Notes under the pieces: model-generated
Databases searched by the model: none
Seen by the model: the letters and a program-made list of their open reading frames with translations, nothing else
What the model was told of the DNA's origin: nothing
In this document: in pieces, positions 6,845 through 15,676 of the stretch
How the letters are laid out: every line of letters starts with the position of its first letter
Numbering within the stretch: position 1 is the first letter of the stretch
NCBI GenBank assembly: GCA_900315155.1
Contig: OMYB01000016.1
Coordinates: forward strand, 1 to 61,778
From: an uncultured Selenomonadales bacterium
GTDB taxonomy: Bacteria; Bacillota; Negativicutes; Selenomonadales; Selenomonadaceae
Direction of reading: 5' to 3'
DNA: 61,778 bases
Translations under genes and position numbers: made by a program

Positions 6845-8137
6845 ATAAAACTTTCCATTCCAGCCGATATTCATCTGCCCGAGTTTGATTCCATAGTGGA
6901 CATCCGGATAACGTGGATTGGATATCAGGGAATGCAGGGATTTTGTTGCACCGTTATTTGCCTTGACTTCGACAGGTATCAGGGATTCTGCATCGCGGAT
7001 GAAGAAATCCATCTCCAGTGTTGCACTGGAATTGCGATAGAAATAGAGCCCATACCCCTGCTGCACCAGCATTTGTGCGACAATGTTCTCGAACAGTGCT
7101 CCCTTATAGACGCCAAAATTCCGGTTCACACGCAAATCATCCTGCGACTCCTCGTCCAGCGAGGCAATCAGCAGTCCAGTATCGCCAAAATAGATACGGA
7201 AATTCGACGGATCATAATTTCCCCGCAAAGGCAGCTCCGGATGTTCCATGCAATAGCACAGGTTTACGATTCCTGCATCGCTCAGCCAGTCCGTCACACC
7301 GGCATACTCACGGCTGCGCGCGCCGTGCCCTATCTTGCTGATCTGGAATTTCTTATTATCCTTGCCGAGAAAAACCGGAATCTTTCGGTAAACGTTAAGT
7401 ATCTTCCCTTTGTCCAGTCCGCCGGAATATTTGGTGATATCCTCCTCATAATCCGCCAGCAGCTGCTTCTGCAGCGGAAGGATACCACTGTAATTTCCAT
7501 TCTGGATGAAGTGCCAAACCACAGCCGGCATACCGCCGAGTATCAGGAATTCCCGGAAATTCTGCATAAGGACATCCATTTCCACCTGAGAAAGAGGCGT
7601 TACATCCAGCATATGCTGGAAAAAGCCATCAATTTGCTCTGGATGATACCCCTTAGCCCAAAGATATTCCTCGAAATCCAACGGGTACATGGTGACATCC
7701 TGTTTGTAGCCAACGCTGTTCGATTCAATCTCCCGATAACTGATTCCCATCAGGGACCCAGAGCAGATGACATCATAGCGGCCATCTATCTGAAATGCTT
7801 TCAGGCTTGTCGCACAATCCGGGCATGCCTGCATCTCATCAAAGAAAATCAGGGTATTCCCTGGCTCTACCTCCAGATAAGGTGCTTTCAGCGTGATGGC
7901 CTGCAGAATCGAATCAACCTCATATCCCTGGTCAAAAATGTCCAAGAACTGCTTCTGCAAGGCAAAGTTTATCGTGACAACGTGCTGATAGTTCGCCTTG
8001 GCGAAGTGAGTAATAGCCTCCGTCTTGCCGATCTGGCGGGCTCCCTTGACAATCAAAGGCATGTGATCCGGAGATTTTTTCCAATCCGATAACACCTTGT
8101 CTATCTTACGCTGCAGTCGCTCCATCACAGAATTCAC
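6788..8137 (-). CDS. AAA ATPase with C-terminal DUF4143 domain
   Basis: A 449-residue P-loop ATPase: Walker A GARQIGKT at about residue 31-38, Walker B NTLIFFDEMQ at about 92-101, a sensor-like VICSGSLMGI, and a C-terminal nuclease-like DUF4143 region (VEVKANNGATKSLHSL at about 395-410, the E-x-K pattern of restriction-fold nucleases). This AAA_14 plus DUF4143 family is common and mobile in bacteria and archaea, and its biological role is unclear. Its last 57 bases occur again at 5335-5391. It has its own extended -10 promoter at 8151-8159. GC content is lower than in the flanking core genes. Confidence 0.88.
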   Translation of the reverse strand: MNSVMERLQRKIDKVLSDWKKSPDHMPLIVKGARQIGKTEAITHFAKANYQHVVTINFALQKQFLDIFDQGYEVDSILQAITLKAPYLEVEPGNTLIFFDEMQACPDCATSLKAFQIDGRYDVICSGSLMGISYREIESNSVGYKQDVTMYPLDFEEYLWAKGYHPEQIDGFFQHMLDVTPLSQVEMDVLMQNFREFLILGGMPAVVWHFIQNGNYSGILPLQKQLLADYEEDITKYSGGLDKGKILNVYRKIPVFLGKDNKKFQISKIGHGARSREYAGVTDWLSDAGIVNLCYCMEHPELPLRGNYDPSNFRIYFGDTGLLIASLDEESQDDLRVNRNFGVYKGALFENIVAQMLVQQGYGLYFYRNSSATLEMDFFIRDAESLIPVEVKANNGATKSLHSLISNPRYPDVHYGIKLGQMNIGWNGKFYTFPYSLTFLLKRWLKCRL

Positions 8138-8150
8138 CTCTTTTCTCTCT

Positions 8151-8159
8151 ATTATATCA
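8151..8159 (-). promoter_or_regulatory. Extended -10 promoter of the ATPase gene
   Basis: On the minus strand TGATATAAT is a perfect extended -10 element, 14 bases upstream of the ATPase start; the -35 region is poor. Confidence 0.5.
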
Positions 8160-8292
8160 CATTTTTCTACCGTTTTACGCCTGCATTTCTCACAAAATAC
8201 ATGTTTTTTTCTTTACGATGATACGTACCTCTCAGCTTATTTTCTCGAAACGGTATTTCTGTTTCACATCCGGGCATTTCTCGTGATCTACT

Positions 8293-9039
8293 TCAGACAT
8301 GAACATCCTTCGCCATCTTCGGCACATTCTGCTCAACACCAGCAAAAATGGTGAGCTGGACCATGCCCTCCATCTGGTCGTTCAGGCTTGCCGCCCAGAT
8401 GATATTCGCATCATCCTGCCCGGCTTTGCTGAGCAGCTGCGACGCCTCTTGGATTTCTTTCATATCCAGACTCTGACTACCTCCGTAGAAACTGACCAGA
8501 TAATTGTCGAACAAGTCTATGCTCCCCCGCCAAGTGGCCAAAGCTTTCTCTATTGCCTGAACGGCAGCACCCGGATCATTTCCCTTCGTGACCTGGAATA
8601 CGACATAATCATCCCCGCTGAAAAGGGAGAAGATATCATCCCAATCCACACCGATCGTGCCTGGACGATACAGCATGCCTAGCAGGCATGCCAAAGCCGT
8701 ATGGCACTCCGAACGGTCGCCGACCTTGAACAAGACAGGCGCGCCTACATGACGGGCCAGGTGGGACGGCACACTGGGCTCACTCAGCTCGCATGCCATC
8801 ATGCGCCCGCCGATTTTCGCCAGTGTCACGACTCTACGCAGCTGCTCCAGCGTGACCTCTCCACTGGAGTAAAGCACCAGGCGCGTCCTCGGCTCCGGTG
8901 GCAGCATTTCCAGTTCCTCATCACCGGGATTCTCGATGCAACTCACCGCACCGCAGTCCGCATACTGGCCCTCAAAGACTCCCCCTGCCAGGGAAATGGC
9001 CGTAGGCCCGACGGCGATGATACGCAGCTTATCCTCCAT
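8293..9039 (-). CDS. FtsZ-fold protein lacking GTP-binding loops
   Basis: A 248-residue protein whose layout follows FtsZ. It starts LRIIAVGPTAISLAGGVF where FtsZ has its first glycine loop, has YRPGTIGVDWDDI in the position of the FtsZ synergy loop (PGLINxDFADV), and ends with DDANIIWAASLNDQMEGM then VQLTIFAG, matching FtsZ's closing sheet. The tubulin signature GGGTGTG is absent: only LYSSGEVTLEQLRR follows the strand where it should be. Of the T7 residues, the two Asp remain and Asn is Gly. GTP binding is therefore unlikely. No C-terminal FtsA/ZipA-binding tail is seen. It may be a regulator or a capping partner of FtsZ, which is inference. Leader copy B lies upstream. Confidence 0.65.
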   Translation of the reverse strand: MEDKLRIIAVGPTAISLAGGVFEGQYADCGAVSCIENPGDEELEMLPPEPRTRLVLYSSGEVTLEQLRRVVTLAKIGGRMMACELSEPSVPSHLARHVGAPVLFKVGDRSECHTALACLLGMLYRPGTIGVDWDDIFSLFSGDDYVVFQVTKGNDPGAAVQAIEKALATWRGSIDLFDNYLVSFYGGSQSLDMKEIQEASQLLSKAGQDDANIIWAASLNDQMEGMVQLTIFAGVEQNVPKMAKDVHV

Positions 9040-9047
9040 ATGACATC

Positions 9048-9112
9048 CTCCTCGACATTGCTTGCAACTCTGTATCTTTATTTTTTCGTTCTACGAGCCT
9101 ATAATTCCTGCC
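9048..9112 (-). repeat. Duplicated 5' leader, copy B
   Basis: 65 bp matching 5980-6044 with a single C/T difference. It ends in the GAGGAG site of the FtsZ-like gene. Confidence 0.85.
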
Positions 9113-9154
9113 TTACGCATCAACTTTTCTCCGCTTTCCATCGGTGCATCACCG

Positions 9155-9195
9155 AAAAAGCCCTCGCGTCAGTAATCTTGACACGAGGGCTTTTT
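9155..9195. terminator. Terminator of the rodZ-pyrR cluster
   Basis: AAAAAGCCCTCG pairs with CGAGGGCTTTTT. It lies just past the pyrR stop and closely resembles the hairpin at 5523-5562. Confidence 0.8.
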
Positions 9196-9236
9196 GATAA
9201 GAAGAAGGCTTAATAATTTTTGGTATATCCGCCCAT

Positions 9237-9827
<591 letters not shown>

Positions 9828-9835
9828 CTATCTCA

Positions 9836-10783
9836 TTACTTCCTCTTGCTGCGCAGGGCGCGCAGGATTTTCTCCATGTCCTCCGGGAGCTTTGCCTCGA
9901 ACGTCATGACCTCGTGCGTGCGCGGATGCGTGAGCGTGAGCGTGCGCGAGTGCAGCGCCTGTCCTTTGATGGCAAACGGGGATTTCCCGACCATCCTGCG
10001 CGGCCCGTATTTCGGGTCATTGACGAGCGAGTGGCCGATGCTTGTCATGTGCACGCGGATCTGATGCGTGCGGCCCGTCTCGAGACGGCACTCGACAAAC
10101 GTGTACTGCCCGAACCGCTCCAGTACGTGGAAATGCGTCACGGCCGGCTTGCCATGCTCGCGTACGATGGCCATCTTCTTGCGGTCCGTCGGATGGCGTC
10201 CGATATCGCCTTTGATGATGCCATCCTCCTCGATGATATTGCCGTAGACGATGGCGTTATAGACGCGATGCGCCGCTTTCGTGCGGATCTGCTCCGCGAG
10301 GTCGATATGTGCCCTGTCGTTTTTCGCACAGACCATGACGCCCGAGGTATCCTTATCCAGGCGGTGCACGATGCCCGGGCGGATCACGCCGTTGATCCCC
10401 GAAAGGTCCTTGCAGTGGTACAGCAGCGCATTTACAAGTGTGCCGCTCGTCACGCCGGCCGCCGGGTGCACGACCATGCCGCGCGCCTTGTTGACGACGA
10501 TGATATCCTCATCCTCATAGAGGATGTTGAGCGGGATATCCTCCGCCTGGATTTCGAGTGCCTGCGGCGCTGGCACCGCATAGGCGACCTGCTCGCCCGG
10601 CGTGAGCTTCCAGCTGCCCTTGCGGACCTTGCCATCCACGGTCACGGCGCCGGCAGCGCACAGCTTCTGTACATGGGAGCGCGTGAGGTCCGGCTCCTGC
10701 CGCGTGACGAAGACATCGAGGCGTTCGCCCGCCTGATCTGCCGTGCAGATTTTCTCCTGTTGTTCCAACGTTTCTTCCGTCAC
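9836..10783 (-). CDS. rluD: RluA/RluD-family 23S rRNA pseudouridine synthase
   Basis: Isomerises specific uridines of large-subunit rRNA to pseudouridine. The 315-residue protein has an N-terminal S4 RNA-binding domain (AGERLDVFVTRQ... to about residue 75) and the synthase domain with GMVVHPAAG and the catalytic block GIVHRLDKDTSGVMV near residue 140, whose Asp is the nucleophile. The C-terminal RTHQIRVHM motif is present. This gene regularly follows lspA in Firmicutes and bacteria generally. Its start overlaps the lspA stop by 4 bases, so the two are translationally coupled. The exact target (1911/1915/1917 or other) is an assumption. Confidence 0.92.
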   Translation of the reverse strand: MTEETLEQQEKICTADQAGERLDVFVTRQEPDLTRSHVQKLCAAGAVTVDGKVRKGSWKLTPGEQVAYAVPAPQALEIQAEDIPLNILYEDEDIIVVNKARGMVVHPAAGVTSGTLVNALLYHCKDLSGINGVIRPGIVHRLDKDTSGVMVCAKNDRAHIDLAEQIRTKAAHRVYNAIVYGNIIEEDGIIKGDIGRHPTDRKKMAIVREHGKPAVTHFHVLERFGQYTFVECRLETGRTHQIRVHMTSIGHSLVNDPKYGPRRMVGKSPFAIKGQALHSRTLTLTHPRTHEVMTFEAKLPEDMEKILRALRSKRK

Positions 10784-11226
10784 GCTTCGTCATCCTTCAT
10801 TTTGAATAATATCGCATAAATCATGCTGATGACACCGCCTACGATGGCGATATCGGCAATGTTGAATACCGGCCAGATGCGGAAATCAAAGAAATCCACG
10901 ACGTAATGGAGCCGCACGCGGTCGATGAGGTTGCCCACCGCGCCCGCGAGCATCGCGAGTGTCCCATAATGCATCCAGACTGTCGTCTGCTTCAGCTTCG
11001 GATAATAGCGCAGGAACAGCACGATGAGCGCGAGGCCGGCGAGGATAAAGAATCCCTGATGGTCCTCGAGGATGCCGAATGCCGCGCCGTGGTTCTGCAC
11101 ATAGGTCCAGTGGAAGACATCGCGCAGGACGGGCAGGCTTTCACCGGGCATCATCGTCGTCACGACATGCCATTTCGTCATCTGGTCGACCGCGATGATG
11201 GCAAAAAAGAGGATAGCCGCTATCAC
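10780..11226 (-). CDS. lspA: Signal peptidase II (lipoprotein signal peptidase)
   Basis: Cleaves the signal peptide of diacylglyceryl-prolipoproteins in the inner membrane. Four hydrophobic segments are visible, with VDQMTKW after the first and the two catalytic aspartates in GAVGNLIDR and YVVDFFDF. I chose the GTG at 11224-11226: it follows AGGAGG (11237-11242 region) at good spacing and begins right after the divIVA stop, giving 148 residues. A longer frame with ATG at 11262 would overlap divIVA by 32 bases and has no better site. The stop overlaps the rluD start by 4 bases. Confidence 0.93.
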   Translation of the reverse strand: MIAAILFFAIIAVDQMTKWHVVTTMMPGESLPVLRDVFHWTYVQNHGAAFGILEDHQGFFILAGLALIVLFLRYYPKLKQTTVWMHYGTLAMLAGAVGNLIDRVRLHYVVDFFDFRIWPVFNIADIAIVGGVISMIYAILFKMKDDEA

Positions 11227-11230
11227 GCGA

Positions 11231-11836
11231 TCAACCCTCCTGGTGAGCTGCAGAATCGGCATCGGTCTTTTCCCCGCCTTCTACAGTCTTGGATTCGCTC
11301 TTTTTCTCTGCCTCGAGGTTCGGCATGCTGCCCAGGCTGCTGTTCACCGAGGCGAGCTCTGTTTCGAACGTGACCTTCATGCGCTCGAGGAACTTCGTCT
11401 TTTCCTGCACGAGGCGGTCATACTCGGCCACGATGCCGGCGAGCTGGGTCTTTGCATTCGTGAGTTTGCGCTCGAGCTTGGCATTCGTCTCCTGCGTGAT
11501 CTTGTCGGCATTGAGTTCCGCTTCGCGGCGCATGTTCTGGCATTCCTTCGCCGTGTTCTCCCGTAGCTTGGCCGCGTTGTCGCGCGCGTTCGCCGTAACC
11601 TCCTCCGCCGTCTGCTGCGCCACGAGGAGCGTGTCCTTGAGGTTCTTTTCGAGCTTCTCATACTGGGCGAGGTTCTCTTTCTGCTGCTGGACCTCTGCCT
11701 TCAGGCGCTCGTTGTCGCGGAACAGTTTCTCATAGTCGTTCACGACCTGATCGAGGAAATCGTCAATCTCATCCTCGTTATAGCCGCGGAAACTGCGCTT
11801 GAATTCTTTGTTATGGATATCGATTGGTGTTAACAT
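11231..11836 (-). CDS. divIVA: DivIVA-domain cell division protein
   Basis: DivIVA proteins bind negatively curved membrane at septa and poles and recruit division or wall-synthesis partners. The 201-residue product begins MLTPIDIHNKEFKRSFRGYN then EDEIDDFLDQVVNDYEKL, the N-terminal membrane-binding domain, followed by a coiled coil over residues 35-165 and an acidic C-terminal tail. Length is typical. It lies directly between ylmH and lspA, in the standard Firmicute order downstream of sepF. In Negativicutes the exact role (division versus polar organisation) has to be inferred. Confidence 0.92.
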   Translation of the reverse strand: MLTPIDIHNKEFKRSFRGYNEDEIDDFLDQVVNDYEKLFRDNERLKAEVQQQKENLAQYEKLEKNLKDTLLVAQQTAEEVTANARDNAAKLRENTAKECQNMRREAELNADKITQETNAKLERKLTNAKTQLAGIVAEYDRLVQEKTKFLERMKVTFETELASVNSSLGSMPNLEAEKKSESKTVEGGEKTDADSAAHQEG

Positions 11837-11899
11837 GTTTGGAGCCTGCCTTATTGAAATTCAGAATGTACGATGGAACGGATAATGGGCGGATACGGC

Positions 11900-12694
11900 T
11901 TAGAGATAGCGCTTCAGGACGACGACCGTACGGCCCTTCTTCGTCTTGCCGCGCACCTCGGCGACCTCGAGGCGGCCGCGCCCGCGCATGGAGATGATAT
12001 CCCCTTCCTTGACGGACTGCGACGCACTTTTGACGGCCTGCCAGTTGAGCTTCATCTTATCGGCGGCGATGTCGCTGGCCGCGCGGCTGCGCGAACAGCC
12101 AAAGCCCGACGCCGCGATGGAGTCGATGCGCAGGGAGGCAACAGTCGCGCGGATTTCCTTGCAGCGTTCCTCTTTCGGTGCAATCGTATCGAGACCCGTC
12201 TCCTGCACCTCGACGCCCACCGAGCCGATGCGCGTGAGGTTCTGGAGGAAATAGGCCGCCATCTTCTCGTCGCAGAGGATCTTGACGGAGTCATTCGTCA
12301 CGAGCAGGTCGCCGAGGCGGTCGCGCTCGATACCGAGGCTCATGAGCGAGCCGAGCACATCGCGGTGGCTGAGGCGGGCAAACTGCCCATTCCATTTCGC
12401 CTCGATGCACGCGATGTCAAAGCCCGGCGGCGTGCCCGGAAAATCCTCATGCACGAACATCGCACGGGCACGCTCGGCACCTGGATAGCCACCGTCAAAG
12501 TCCACGCGCAGGTTCTCATAATTCGCCGCGACCGTTTCAGCGATTTCCTGCCCGAACGGGTCGAGGAAACCGCTGAGACGGAATTTCCGGTTTTTGAGTA
12601 CGGCTTCCGCTGTGTCCACCAGCTGGATGACCGTCTCCTCTCCTTCCGTTCCCTTGTAAAAACGGATCAGTTTCTCTCTTTGTTCACTTGCCAT
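11900..12694 (-). CDS. ylmH: YlmH-family S4-domain RNA-binding protein
   Basis: YlmH homologues (RqcP2) bind RNA through a C-terminal S4 domain and have been linked to ribosome quality control and cell division clusters. The 264-residue protein has the family N-terminal domain with RKFRLSGFLDPFGQEIAE and CIEAKWNGQFARLSHRDVLG, and the S4 domain from about residue 185, ending with MRGRGRLEVAEVRGKTKKGR. It lies 4 bases after proC and precedes divIVA. RqcH, its known functional associate in Bacillus, is encoded at 2463-4244 in the same window. Confidence 0.9.
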   Translation of the reverse strand: MASEQREKLIRFYKGTEGEETVIQLVDTAEAVLKNRKFRLSGFLDPFGQEIAETVAANYENLRVDFDGGYPGAERARAMFVHEDFPGTPPGFDIACIEAKWNGQFARLSHRDVLGSLMSLGIERDRLGDLLVTNDSVKILCDEKMAAYFLQNLTRIGSVGVEVQETGLDTIAPKEERCKEIRATVASLRIDSIAASGFGCSRSRAASDIAADKMKLNWQAVKSASQSVKEGDIISMRGRGRLEVAEVRGKTKKGRTVVVLKRYL

Positions 12695-12698
12695 AGGG

Positions 12699-13514
12699 TT
12701 ATTTTCCCAGCTCCTTTGATTTCTCGGTTGCTGCTATGACGGCATCGATGAGCGCACCGCGCACGCCCTGCTGTTCCATGACGCGCACGCCCGCGATCGT
12801 CGTACCGGCCGGGCTCGTCACCTGGTCACGCAGGACATCGGGATGGCTGCCCGTCTCGAGCACCATCTTTGCCGCGCCGAGCAGCGTCTGAGCCGCGAGC
12901 TTGATGGCCACGCCGCGCTTCAGGCCGGCAGCCACGCCGCCGTCGGAGAGCGCATCGATCATGAGGAAGCCGTACGCCGGGCCGCTGCCCGAGAGACCGG
13001 TCACGGCATCGAGGGCGGATTCCTTGACCTCGACGGCCTCACCGGCGGAGGCGAAAATCTGCTGTACGACCTCACCGTCACCTTTCGAGGCGCGGCTGCC
13101 GCAGGCGTAGGCCGACATACCGGCACCGACGGAGAGCGGCGTATTCGGCATGACGCGCACGACCGGCTGGCCCGGGAAGTTCTGTTCCAGGACCGCGAGC
13201 GTAAGTCCTGCGACAATCGAGACGATGATCGTGCCCGGGCGGATGAGGCTCTTCACCTCGTCCATGGCCGGCTGTGCGACCTGCGGCTTGATGGCGAGGA
13301 TGAGCACATCCACGTCGGAGGCAAAGCTTCCCGCACCGACCATCGCCTGCACGCCATAGCGCTTCTGGAGTTCTTCGCAGCGCGTCTGCTTGTGATCCGA
13401 AATATAGACGTTTTCCGGTTTGACGACCTGCTGGCCCGTGATGCCTGCCGTGATAGCCTCCGCCATCGCACCGCCACCGATGAATCCGACGCTCAAATCT
13501 TCCATAGATGTCAT
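12699..13514 (-). CDS. proC: Pyrroline-5-carboxylate reductase
   Basis: Makes L-proline from 1-pyrroline-5-carboxylate with NAD(P)H. The 271-residue protein has the Rossmann start SVGFIGGGAMAEAITAGI, the ADP-binding follow-on DVLILAIKPQ, MPNTPLSVGAGMSAYA, and the C-terminal signature SGSGPAYGFLMIDAL with DQVTSPAGTTIAG. Length is normal. Other proline genes are absent nearby; its place between sepF and ylmH is the usual Firmicute synteny and need not reflect pathway linkage. Confidence 0.95.
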   Translation of the reverse strand: MTSMEDLSVGFIGGGAMAEAITAGITGQQVVKPENVYISDHKQTRCEELQKRYGVQAMVGAGSFASDVDVLILAIKPQVAQPAMDEVKSLIRPGTIIVSIVAGLTLAVLEQNFPGQPVVRVMPNTPLSVGAGMSAYACGSRASKGDGEVVQQIFASAGEAVEVKESALDAVTGLSGSGPAYGFLMIDALSDGGVAAGLKRGVAIKLAAQTLLGAAKMVLETGSHPDVLRDQVTSPAGTTIAGVRVMEQQGVRGALIDAVIAATEKSKELGK

Positions 13515-13550
13515 CCTCCTGCGTTTCTGCCTGTTCGATGGGTACCCGCC

Positions 13551-14045
13551 TTACTGCTGCTTTTTCAGCCAGGGCATCTCCGCCGAGACCTTCTTCTCCT
13601 CCTCCGTGTACGTCACGTTGACGTTGCTCGGGGCGCAGAGGAATACGTTATGGCCGACTTTCTTGATCTCGCCGTTGAGCGCATAGGTCGTGCCGCTGAT
13701 GAAATCGATGATGCGGTGTGCCGCCTCGGCCTCGGTATTCTCGAAGTTGATCACGACCGGTTTCTTTTCGCGCAGGTTGTTTGCGACCTGCTGCGCGTCA
13801 TCGAACGATTTCGGCTCGATGACGACGACCTTCAGCTTGTAGGCCGTGACGACGTTGTCGCGGGCGGAGCCGCCCTGGGACGGATGGAGGTTTACCACAT
13901 TGTTATCGTTCATCTTTCTCGCTCTTTCTCTTTCCTGCTCTTCGGCTTCACGGCGGTTGAGTTCCTCTTCCTGGCGGTCGAGCGCAGCCTCTTCGTCGGC
14001 GGTGCTCAGGCCTAATTTATTGGCAATCTTATCCAGCATGTTCAT
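13551..14045 (-). CDS. sepF: Cell division protein SepF
   Basis: SepF binds membrane through an N-terminal amphipathic helix and bundles FtsZ, tethering the Z-ring. I chose the ATG at 14045 (MNMLDKIANKLGLS), preceded by GTGGAG and directly after yggS; it exposes the expected membrane helix. A longer frame to 14102 would overlap yggS. The linker is rich in Glu/Arg, and the C-terminal SepF domain runs from about residue 70 (NVVTAYKLKVVVIEPKSFDD) to KKVGHNVFLCAPSNVNV. The product is 164 residues, normal for the family. Confidence 0.92.
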   Translation of the reverse strand: MNMLDKIANKLGLSTADEEAALDRQEEELNRREAEEQERERARKMNDNNVVNLHPSQGGSARDNVVTAYKLKVVVIEPKSFDDAQQVANNLREKKPVVINFENTEAEAAHRIIDFISGTTYALNGEIKKVGHNVFLCAPSNVNVTYTEEEKKVSAEMPWLKKQQ

Positions 14046-14058
14046 CCACTCCACTTCT

Positions 14059-14751
14059 TCAATACTGACGCGGTCCGAAGATCGCCGTACCAACGCGGAC
14101 AATGTTCGCGCCTTCTTCTACCGCAATCCGGTAGTCATGGGTCATTCCCATGGATAAATATTTTATATTCGACGTTTGAAACGGGATTTCCTTCACTTTT
14201 TGGAAGATCTCATACATTTCATGGAACAGCGGCCGGCACTGCTCGACATCGTCGTAGTTCGGAGCCATGCACATGAGCCCGACAAGATGCAGGTTCGGCA
14301 GGCTGTCGACGAGGTCGAGCATCGGGCGCAGGTCTTCTTTGTAGACACCGGATTTGCTGTCTTCCTTCGCGAGGTTGACCTGCACGAGCACATCCTGCAC
14401 CTTGCCGATCTTTCCTGCCTCCTTATCGAGGGCACGCGCGAGATGCGGCGTATCCACCGAGTGGATCAGACTGAAATACTGCACGGCAAGCTTTGCCTTG
14501 TTCGTCTGCAGGTGGCCGATGAGATGCCATGTCACCTTGCGGCCGAGCACTTCGTATTTGCTCATGGCCTCCTGGATGCGGTTCTCACCGACATCCGTGG
14601 CGCCGGCATCGATGGCCTCGCGCATGGCCTCGACATCGTGGTTCTTCGTCACGGCTACGAGCAGCACGGGAGCATCTTTCGGCACGCGCGTGCGGCGCGC
14701 TTTTGCTGCCTCAATCTCTTTTTCGACTTCATGGAACTTTTCCGCTATCAT
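14059..14751 (-). CDS. yggS: YggS-family PLP homeostasis protein
   Basis: A PLP-binding, non-catalytic TIM-barrel protein that buffers pyridoxal phosphate and affects amino-acid homeostasis. The PLP lysine is in LLVAVTKNHDVEAM; GENRIQEAMSKYEVLG, WHLIGHLQTNKAK and LSMGMTHDYRIAVEEGANIV are family blocks. The start is uncertain: ATG at 14751, TTG at 14754 or GTG at 14760, with GGAAGG at 14764-14769; spacing favours TTG or ATG. The product is about 230 residues, as expected. It lies between pgeF and sepF, the usual order. Confidence 0.92.
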   Translation of the reverse strand: MIAEKFHEVEKEIEAAKARRTRVPKDAPVLLVAVTKNHDVEAMREAIDAGATDVGENRIQEAMSKYEVLGRKVTWHLIGHLQTNKAKLAVQYFSLIHSVDTPHLARALDKEAGKIGKVQDVLVQVNLAKEDSKSGVYKEDLRPMLDLVDSLPNLHLVGLMCMAPNYDDVEQCRPLFHEMYEIFQKVKEIPFQTSNIKYLSMGMTHDYRIAVEEGANIVRVGTAIFGPRQY

Positions 14752-14818
14752 CAAGAACACTATCCTTCCAACGCTAAAAAAACGCTCGAAAAATTTATAA
14801 AAACCTTTATCTCTGTCG

Positions 14819-15634
14819 TCAGCGCAGGGCGATCACCGCAGCGAGACGGCCGGTCTTTCCGCCATCGGCACGGTAGGAGAAATACCATTTATGTGAGCAG
14901 GACGTGCAGGTATCGGCGCGGTCGATGTTCGCGCGCGGCACGCCAGCATCGAGCAGGGCCTGCGTATTTGCCTGCCAGAGGTTCACATGCGGTTTGCCAT
15001 CCACCGAGCTGAGGATTTCCCCCTCGTGCCCCGGGAAGGCCTGCTGGAACCGTTCGGCGACGTCCTCGCCGACCTCGTAGCAGCACGGGCCGATGGATGG
15101 GCCGATACCGACGAGCAGGTCCGTCGGGTCCGTGCCAAATTCCTTCTCCATGTGGAGCACGGTCGCCTGCGCGATGCGCTGCACAGTCCCTTTCCAGCCG
15201 CCATGCGCGATGCCCACGGCATGTCGTTCCGGGTCGAGAAACAGGATGGGCGTGCAGTCGGCAAAGCAGAGCATGAGTGGAAGCCCCGGTTCGTTCGTAA
15301 TGAGCGCATCGGTCTCGGGGATGCAGTCCGCGTACGCATGCGCCCCGCGGCCAGCCTCGGCCCGGGATACGCGCGCGACATGCACACCATGCACCTGCTG
15401 CGGCGTCACGATTTTCTCCGCATCGAGCCCGAGCGCACGGAAAAAGATCTGGCGGTTCTGCCAGACGGCATCCGCGTCATCCCCGACGTGGAGGCCGAGG
15501 TCGAGCGAGTCATACGGAGCCTGGCTCACGCCGCCGAGGCGTGCGGAAATGCCGTGCACCGCCACATCCTCGGGAAACGTATCGAACCGTCCCCGCCAGA
15601 CATTGTTTTGCATATGGTCAAGAATATAGGACAT
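14819..15634 (-). CDS. pgeF: Peptidoglycan editing factor PgeF (YfiH/laccase-domain family)
   Basis: PgeF removes wrongly incorporated serine from peptidoglycan precursors in E. coli; the family is also called polyphenol oxidase/LACC1. The 271-residue protein carries metal ligands in VTPQQVHGVHV, MLCFADCTPILF, IAHGGWKGTVQ and GPSIGPCCYEVG. The closing block TCTSCSHKWYFSYRADGGKTGR is typical. The ATG has GGAAG just upstream. It sits between the TIGR03960 radical SAM gene and yggS. Confidence 0.92.
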   Translation of the reverse strand: MSYILDHMQNNVWRGRFDTFPEDVAVHGISARLGGVSQAPYDSLDLGLHVGDDADAVWQNRQIFFRALGLDAEKIVTPQQVHGVHVARVSRAEAGRGAHAYADCIPETDALITNEPGLPLMLCFADCTPILFLDPERHAVGIAHGGWKGTVQRIAQATVLHMEKEFGTDPTDLLVGIGPSIGPCCYEVGEDVAERFQQAFPGHEGEILSSVDGKPHVNLWQANTQALLDAGVPRANIDRADTCTSCSHKWYFSYRADGGKTGRLAAVIALR

Positions 15635-15676
15635 GACAACTTCCTTCTTTCATCAGCACATCAGCACACCAGCCCA

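Noticed and set aside
6776..8092. A 438-codon plus-strand frame opposite the AAA/DUF4143 ATPase
   Set aside because: The minus-strand frame has Walker motifs and a promoter; the plus frame has no recognisable family or start site.
11224..11262. ATG start for lspA at 11262
   Set aside because: It overlaps divIVA by 32 bases and adds non-conserved residues; GTG at 11226 has AGGAGG and begins at the first membrane helix.
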